In this document: positions 58,211-64,000 of the stretch, piece by piece
How positions within the stretch are numbered: position 1 is the stretch's first letter
How the letters are laid out: the number at the start of each line of letters is the position of its first letter
Assembly: GCF_020520425.1 (NCBI RefSeq)
Contig: NC_079492.1
Span: forward strand, 140,248,361 to 140,312,360
DNA from: Spinacia oleracea
Taxonomy: Eukaryota > Streptophyta > Magnoliopsida > Caryophyllales > Amaranthaceae
Reading direction: 5' to 3'
Length of the DNA stretch: 64,000 bases
Program-made: the position numbers and the translations under genes
Notes under the pieces: model-generated
What the model saw: the letters and a program-made list of their open reading frames with translations, nothing else
Database searches by the model: none
What the model was told of the DNA's origin: nothing

Positions 58211-60174
58211 TTAGGCTTGCTTCTCCCAAACACAATAGTCATTTCCATAAGTAGAAACTTTAAAATTGGAGGGAATAAGATTTCCAAGATCAGTTCTTGT
58301 TCCAAGCTTAACTATAATCTTGCCATCAATCATTGCTGCATATAAGTCTGCATTAGAGGCCATTATATTGACACTACTTGTTTCACTTATTGCGTTCCTT
58401 TGCCTGATCGAAGTCAGTTTTACAATTTCTTCCTTGAGCCCCCATTGAAAATAATGATCATAGAACTGCATAACAAAATATCGTAGAGAATTTAATTAAA
58501 CATAATAAACAATTAAACATAACATCAAAGTACGTATAGTTGTGTTAAAATCGAAATGAAAGTACTTACTATGGATGGAATTCCTGGGTGTGTGAGAATA
58601 TAAGCATATCCTAGCATGACTTTGTCAGAGGGAAAGGGCCATAAGTTTTGGGTTGATCCGGTATCATGATTATCAATAAAAGTAACTGCATTTTTGGGCA
58701 TAATTCCTATCAACCCACTGGGCCTGCCATTCGGGTCCTTCATCCTCCACCATTCACCTTCAACAGCAGCTGCAAGAATACATTTGGTAGTGAAATCAAA
58801 TGCAGAAACAACACCACCACCAGCAGCTTGTACCCATCCTGCAAGTTCATTTCTGGGGCCGTCTTGGTTGTAGTCTGGTTTGCCATCAGGATCATAGTTT
58901 TCTTTATCCCACAACTCTCCAACTGCAAAATCTGGGTTTGTCTTTTCCATGTAAATTTTGGTAATGCTAGGAGCATATCCCTTTACAAAATCAAATCTCC
59001 AACTATCAAAACCAATCTCAGACTTAAGCCAATTCATCCAATCTATCAACTCCTTTTGTACTCTTGGATTAAGATGGTCAATATCAGGGGCTGCACCATA
59101 ACCAGCCCCTGTGTCTAGATTACCACTCCCATCAGAATATGGAGTATCATCCCTACAGATAGCCCAAGGACCCCAATCGAGGCGATCATCAGGCGTACCA
59201 CCTTCGAAAATGCAGTATATTCCTCTTCCATCTTTTTTATCAGCACACCTATGATTTATGACTATATCTGCAACACACTTTATTCCTTTTTGGTGGAAAG
59301 CACTAATCAAGCTCTTCAAATCAGCCGCATTTCCGTATCTAGATGAGTCAAGATCATATAATCTTCCAGGTAAATATCCTGAACATCACACACAAACATA
59401 ATTTAAAAGACAAGTTAAATTAATTGATTAAGCTTCTTTGTTGATCGATATTACATGCAATCCAAAATGACTCTGTATGTTACCTTGAGGAGAAACAGAG
59501 TGAGTTGGTGGAGGAAGCCAGACATGGGTAACTCCGGCTCTAGCTATGTCATCGATCGAGCTTCTGAGTGAATTGTACCACCCTCCTGGTTTGTTGCATG
59601 ATTCCCAGTTGAACCCCTGAAGACCAAATAAGGATTAAGGATGATGATATGATATTCATTAATCATGCTAGCTAATTAGAAGCTAAGACATTTAATTTAC
59701 AGAGTGTGTACTCCCTCCGTCCCGGAATACTTGACCTGTTTTTCTTATCGGGTCGTCCCTTAATACTTGACCTGTTTCTAAAAATGGAAATATTCTAACA
59801 ATATTATATTATTTCTCACTCCACCCCTACTAACCCACCTACCCCCTACTCCATACAAAAAATAATTAAAAATTCAACTCCTACTCTCCCCAACCCTACC
59901 CCTTTACACATTTCCCACTAACTACATTAAAATAATACCCCACTATCAACTACTACCTATTAAATTAAATAAGTTAATTCAAGTCCCTTAAACTCTGTGC
60001 CGGTCAAACCGGGTCGAGTATTCCGGGACGGAGGGAGTAATAATTAATCATGCATGCATGCTAATAAGATCGATTACTGACCTGAAACAATAAGGTAGAA
60101 GAAGTACCAAAATGGAAGTGAAGTAAGAATGAGATATTTAGGCAAAGGAAAGTGAGAAGATTGAAGATCTTCAT
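58211..60174 (-). CDS. AMY1: secreted alpha-amylase (AMY1-like, GH13)
   Basis: Four exons on the minus strand: 60174-60082, 59616-59484, 59378-58570, 58465-58211; 429 aa. The first 30 residues ([20 protein letters not shown]...) are a signal peptide, so the enzyme enters the secretory pathway. Then [37 protein letters not shown] (nucleophile Asp about 205), AVGELWD (acid/base Glu about 230) and FIDNHDTGS (Asp about 314) give the complete GH13 triad. It hydrolyses internal alpha-1,4 bonds of starch. Length fits plant AMY1 (about 420-430). Exon 3 holds most of the barrel. The C-terminus ends [11 protein letters not shown], the C-domain sheet. Intron 1 contains a Stowaway MITE. No lesion seen. 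Confidence 0.94.
59711..60037. mobile_element. Stowaway MITE in alpha-amylase intron 1
   Basis: Inverted ends CTCCCTCCGTCCCGGAATAC and GTATTCCGGGACGGAGGGAG (20 of 20) with TA on both sides (59709-59710, 60038-60039). A second internal copy of the CCCTTAATACTTGACCTG motif follows the left end. It looks young. It is a close relative of 26618-26941. Confidence 0.93.
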
Positions 60175-60260
60175 ATTCACTCTGATAAATGATAATAGAT
60201 ACTTATTGAAGCTAACTTCGTACTATGGATGAGTTTGATAGAGTGGGCAATCGTACGAGG

Positions 60261-60268
60261 TATATATA
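60261..60268 (-). promoter_or_regulatory. TATA box of alpha-amylase
   Basis: TATATATA about 90 bp upstream of the ATG at 60174 on the minus strand. Confidence 0.5.
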
Positions 60269-60407
60269 GGTACCAAAAGTATGGGGGTCAGATATAAAAT
60301 ATTAATAAAAGTAACGCACAAATCGAGGAATGACTGGTACAACAATTGAACGTAACCGTCCAGCCGCAGCTCACTTGATATGATGTTTTAATTTTCTGGT
60401 AATCGGA

Positions 60408-60413
60408 TGGATA
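60408..60413 (-). promoter_or_regulatory. possible TATCCA (amylase) box
   Basis: TATCCA on the minus strand about 145 bp upstream of the TATA box. In cereal amylase promoters this element mediates sugar and gibberellin responses through MYB factors; its use here is inference, and a 6-mer can occur by chance. Confidence 0.3.
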
Positions 60414-60462
60414 GTCCTAGGATACGATCCTATCCTTTGTGACCACTAGCTTGCAGGGTAGT

Positions 60463-61095
60463 TAGAGCTGTTAAAATAGGCCATCGGGTCGGGTCATTTT
60501 GGGTCTCGGGTCATGATCAGGTCGGGTCATGTGGGGTCACTTTATGAATTGAGTTTGGTCGGATCATGTCGGGTTTTTTTCCCCATTTCAGGTACAAGTC
60601 GGGTTCGGGTCGAGTCATATTCGAGTCGGGTTCAATTTCGGGTTTGTAGCAGTTAATCTCGGGTTTTGGTTCAAGTTCGGATAGAATAATTTTTGGGTCG
60701 GTTAAAATTTACGTCGAGTTCACTCTCAGACATGGGTTAAGAACGAGTCAATAACTGATTTGGTCATCTCAAAATTTTCAAGCGTCAAATATTTACTCCA
60801 CAAGTCGAGTCACTAATAGGCTATGTGGTAAATCGGGTTAAGGTCAATGTCGGGTCGGGTACTGAATCGAGTTACGGTCATTGTTCGGTCAGGTCAGTTC
60901 GGTTATCGGTCATCTTTCGGTCGGGTGTCGGGTTCGGGTCATACAACATCGGGTTAAAATCGATTATTGATTTTTCGGGTCGGATACAGGTCGGGTTTCG
61001 GATTACCTAATTGACCAAAGTTTCGGGTCCTGGTCCGTTACGGGTTCGATCGGTTCAGGTCAGATTTTCGAGTCCGATCAGTTTTAACAGCTCTA
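60463..61095. mobile_element. non-autonomous hAT element of the TCGGGT type, upstream of alpha-amylase
   Basis: Perfect ends TAGAGCTGTTAAAA / TTTTAACAGCTCTA with a decayed 8-bp duplication (AGGGTAGT, GGGGTAGC; six of eight). The body is degenerate GTCGGGT words. Its end lies 50 bp upstream of the TATCCA box, so it bounds the amylase promoter to about 290 bp before the ATG. Confidence 0.85.
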
Positions 61096-61103
61096 GGGGT
61101 AGC

Positions 61104-61541
61104 CAGTTGGTGTACAGTGTATTGAGCATTTGTTACGGAGTACAGTATTTGATAAGGAGTACTTAATTATTCAAATAATGAACTGATTATAATGGAATAA
61201 AGGTGTTCATCTTTCGGTCATGTAACAAACAGGTCTCCTCCAACCCTTTATGTCAAGTGCAATGCATAACGCCAACGAGAATTAGCTATATGGGATGTTA
61301 ACAAGTGACCGAAATCAGTTATACCGGTGAGTATAAGTAAGAAAAAGAGATTGAAATCCAATGGTTATCCACGTGTACGTTGTCCCACATTGGAGAAATG
61401 AGAGAGAAGATACGGAGTATGGAACTCGAACTTTCTTCCTCACTGGGTTGGCCAGCCTTTAAAAGGCAAAAAACATACGAGTAGGGGGTTTAAGACCATT
61501 TACAAGCTCAATGGAAATTCGTACTTAGAGCCTATTAGCAA
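61104..61541. other. intergenic, no gene seen
   Basis: Contains TGTCCCACATTGGAGAAATG (61380-61399) and, about 60 bp later, TTTAAAAGGC, a combination often seen in plant LTR/TRIM promoters. No repeat ends could be fixed. Confidence 0.4.
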
Positions 61542-61942
61542 CTAGTTTTAAATGCACGCGATGCCTGCGAATATAAGAAACAGATATGTGTTCTTACATT
61601 TAAACCTGAAATAACATGTAAAAAATATAATATAAATGTGATACGTGCGAATATAAGAAACATATAAGTTAGATAGAGTCGAGCGCATAAAAATAGATTG
61701 TTTAAAATAGTAAGAATTTATTTAAGGGGCTAGATTGATTAAAATGCTTCTTTGGGCTTTTCCTATTGGTAGGTTGTCATTATATTCTCTATTCAGCTTT
61801 GTTGGAGATGATTTTTATTGCAGAGAGGGAGCTAAACGTATGTAATCGCTAAAGCAAATTGTGGATGATATTTTAGTAATCCAAGGGGGACACGAAAAGT
61901 GTATTTACTAAAATAACATCACTTTTTCACTTATATAATAGA
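61542..61942 (-). mobile_element. short non-autonomous Helitron
   Basis: Minus-strand 5' end TCTATTATATAAGTG at 61942 and 3' end CTAG at 61542 followed by T, with a mismatched hairpin CGCAGGCATCGCGTGC. The subterminal GGGGGACACGAAAAGTG (plus strand) matches the ends at 14505 and 35. About 400 bp, no coding. Confidence 0.7.
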
Positions 61943-63018
61943 CGTTATTGCAGAATTACCACTTACTACGTATGTATTACTACCTCCACTTCTAAATGGT
62001 CTTTACTCTTATCATTTTAGTCTATTTAATAATTTTCTTTATACTTTGTTTTATTTTTATTTTTTTTTATATGAAAATTTACTATCTAACCTTTCTTACC
62101 CCATAATATTTACAATTTTCACTCAATTCCTTTTACTCTATTATTTTTTCTTACATTCACCCAACATTTTACATATTTCTCTTACTTTATCCATATTTTA
62201 TTATATATAACCAACTTTTCTACTTTTGTCTTAATATTTGTGCAAATAGTAGTCCTAAAAATCTTTATAAAACAGAGGTAGTACTAATTATCCCTCAATT
62301 TTTATAACTTGGTATTTTTCTCATTTTTCTTAATGGGGGAGCGACCATAAAAAGGTGAATGCGGACTATGCGGTGGGCGTAAGAAAAAATCAACGTAGTA
62401 TAAAGTTTATAGCTTGGTATTTTACGCTCATTTTTCTCCAATGTGAAAAAGATATGTACGTAAAAGGGTTGATGCGATGGGTGTCAAAAAAATTATCAAT
62501 AATGTTTTAAGGTTTTTATGAACTTAGTTTTTTCACGATGATAATCAGTAGTTGCAATATCTAATGCTCTATTTGTTTGGACGGAAATTAAAACACTTTT
62601 TCATAATTTTTTTTTAAGGTTGGCAACCATTTGTTCGTTTAATTCACTTTCCCAGAACATAAACGAATTTTTTTACAACTCTTTTGTAAGCTAAGAAACA
62701 TGTGAAGGAAAAGTTTTCCTTCATGATTTCCCTATAAAATAATTTTCATGAAAAATTATTTTCCTTTGAGTGGTTTCAGTTGAAATTAACCGAGTCAAAA
62801 TGAGATATCAAGACTTTAAAATTGAGATATAGAGTTCCCCTTATCTCTTCTTGTCGAGAAGTGATTATTTAATATTCATCACTACTTAAATGGACCTATC
62901 ACCTGTGTACGTATTATGTGACAATTGTTTGAGAAGAGATGATATCATATTACTGTAGTTTCTGTTCATATCCAATTGTTGCATATGGTGAATATCCTTC
63001 TTTTATTTATCTAACAAA
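61943..63018. other. intergenic, no gene seen
   Basis: About 1.1 kb of AT-rich DNA. ACTACCTCCACTTCTAAATGGTC at 61979 resembles one degenerate Stowaway end; its partner may be near 62275 (AAAACAGAGGTAGTAC). No coding frame. Confidence 0.4.
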
Positions 63019-63294
63019 CTAGTTTTTAGGCCCGGACGATGCCCCGGGTTACTACATTAATAAAATTTACGTTTACTTATATATAATTTTTTGTAATGAT
63101 AACATGAAGAATGTAATAGCTTAGTGGTAAAAGCTTTATTCTTTAAACTCAAGTTCATGAGTTCAAACCTTACACAAACCATATTTGCCATTTTGTTTTT
63201 ATGTAGATGAATATTACATGGAGAGAACGACCCATAAGTAGAGCGCCACGTGTCACGTATACTTTCTTATAAACGTCTTTTAATATATAGTATA
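63019..63294 (-). mobile_element. Helitron 3' end of a second family
   Basis: Minus strand ends CCCGGGGCATCGTCCGGGCCTAAAAACTAG followed by T: a GC-rich hairpin and CTAG end, different from the GCACGC type. The 5' side reaches ATATACTATATATTAAAAG directly beside the LTR element start at 63295. Inside, TAGCTTAGTGGTAAAAGC with GAGTTCAAACCTT looks like polymerase III boxes. Confidence 0.55.
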
Positions 63295-64000
63295 TGTTAT
63301 TCGGATGGAACACTACAAGAGGGGGGGTGAATTGTAGTATGGAACTTTCTAGCCAATTTTGCGGAATTATAAAGAAACTTTAAGCAAGTAGAGAAACAAT
63401 GCAAGAGAGATTTTACGAGGAAACTTTCTACGCCCAACTAGAAAGAAAACCTCGACCCACTAGGGATTTCAACTTAAACTCTTTTCACTATAGGGCAACA
63501 ACTCAGTTACAAACCTATAAGGAACTCGGGCATTACTTGAGTTCCTCTACGAACTCAAGTTCCCAATAGTTGTTCCTCAAACAACTACGCTCTCACTGAC
63601 TTCCCTAGAAGTCTCTCTTGACTCTTTTGCTTCACTCAAAGCCTCTCTGCTTCTTTCTCATAGACTTCACTCAAAGCCTACCCAAATACAACCGGAACTC
63701 GCTCAAGTTCCTACCCCATACACATCAGGAACTCACTCAAGTTCCTGCCCAAAACTTATACAAGAATTCACTCAAACCCTTGACAAATTACCCATTACAA
63801 GAGCTCACTCAACCCTTGAACAACTCTTAAAATATTGACATTTGATAATTGATTAAACTCTAATATGTAGAGAGTGAATAACTGTAAAGGAACTCGGAAC
63901 TGACAGGAACTCGGAACTGCAGGAACTGACTAAAAAACGTGGAACAAATATATCTTCTTTAATTACCTTCCACGTAAACCAGACTCTGTGGAATGACCGA
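63295..64000. mobile_element. third copy of the LARD-like LTR, cut by the window end
   Basis: Begins TGTTATTCGGATGGAACACT like the LTRs at 48004 and 55198 and follows them for over 600 bp. It differs at many more sites than those two do from each other, increasingly towards the end, so it derives from an older insertion. Whether it is a solo LTR or part of a full element cannot be told. Confidence 0.85.

Noticed and set aside
61380-61455. snRNA-type promoter: TCCCACATTGG followed by TTTAAAAGG
   Set aside because: Spacing of about 60 bp does not fit the 24-34 bp of plant U-snRNA genes, and no snRNA sequence follows. Such motifs are common in plant LTR repeats.
63115-63185. tRNA-like A and B boxes
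   Set aside because: No cloverleaf and no paired acceptor stem; lies inside a Helitron. At best a SINE remnant.

Overview
The window looks like a plant nuclear chromosome. Genes carry GT-AG introns, intergenic DNA is AT-rich, and Stowaway/Tourist MITEs, hAT, MULE, CACTA, Helitron and LTR elements are abundant. A cluster of UGT79-type glycosyltransferases, which in my recollection resemble cyclo-DOPA 5-O-glucosyltransferases of betalain-making plants, suggests Caryophyllales (beet/spinach/quinoa/amaranth relatives). The species assignment is inference.

Layout. 0-2.8 kb: a Helitron end and a hAT element nested in a Stowaway-like element. 2.8-6.05 kb: a six-exon glutathione peroxidase (GPX6-like, organellar). 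6.7-28.1 kb: three same-strand two-exon UGT genes (A 6667-8797, B 21151-24456, C 25553-28107) sharing one intron position. A-B spacing is filled by a 5.3-kb non-autonomous Helitron carrying fragments of four unrelated host genes (SWIB protein, SF3B14/p14, Rab geranylgeranyl transferase alpha, PP2C), a second Helitron, two hAT elements and a long mariner-like element. 28.3-32.9 kb: hAT-like, Tourist, MULE and repeat-rich elements. 33.07-35.77 kb: a second GPX (GPX8-like, cytosolic) with the same internal exon lengths as the first. 38.56-39.78 kb: a YqgF/RuvX-family nuclease gene in six exons. 41.1-45.6 kb: an F-box/DUF295 gene on the minus strand split by a 3.36-kb CACTA element that itself carries the 5' end of another gene. 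46.3-57.5 kb: a broken Ty3/gypsy fossil whose LTR is interrupted by a very young 9.29-kb LTR element without recognisable coding capacity. 58.2-60.2 kb: a secreted alpha-amylase gene (minus strand, four exons, MITE in intron 1). 60.4-64 kb: hAT, Helitrons and the start of an older copy of the same LTR element.

Functionally, the intact host genes are three UGTs (specialised metabolite glycosylation), two thiol peroxidases (redox defence), one RNase H-fold nuclease and one starch hydrolase. The CDS models were built by hand from splice signals and reading-frame continuity: each gives an uninterrupted frame whose total length is a multiple of three (240, 461, 462, 462, 171, 178 and 430 codons with stop). 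No search was run, so family names rest on motif recognition.
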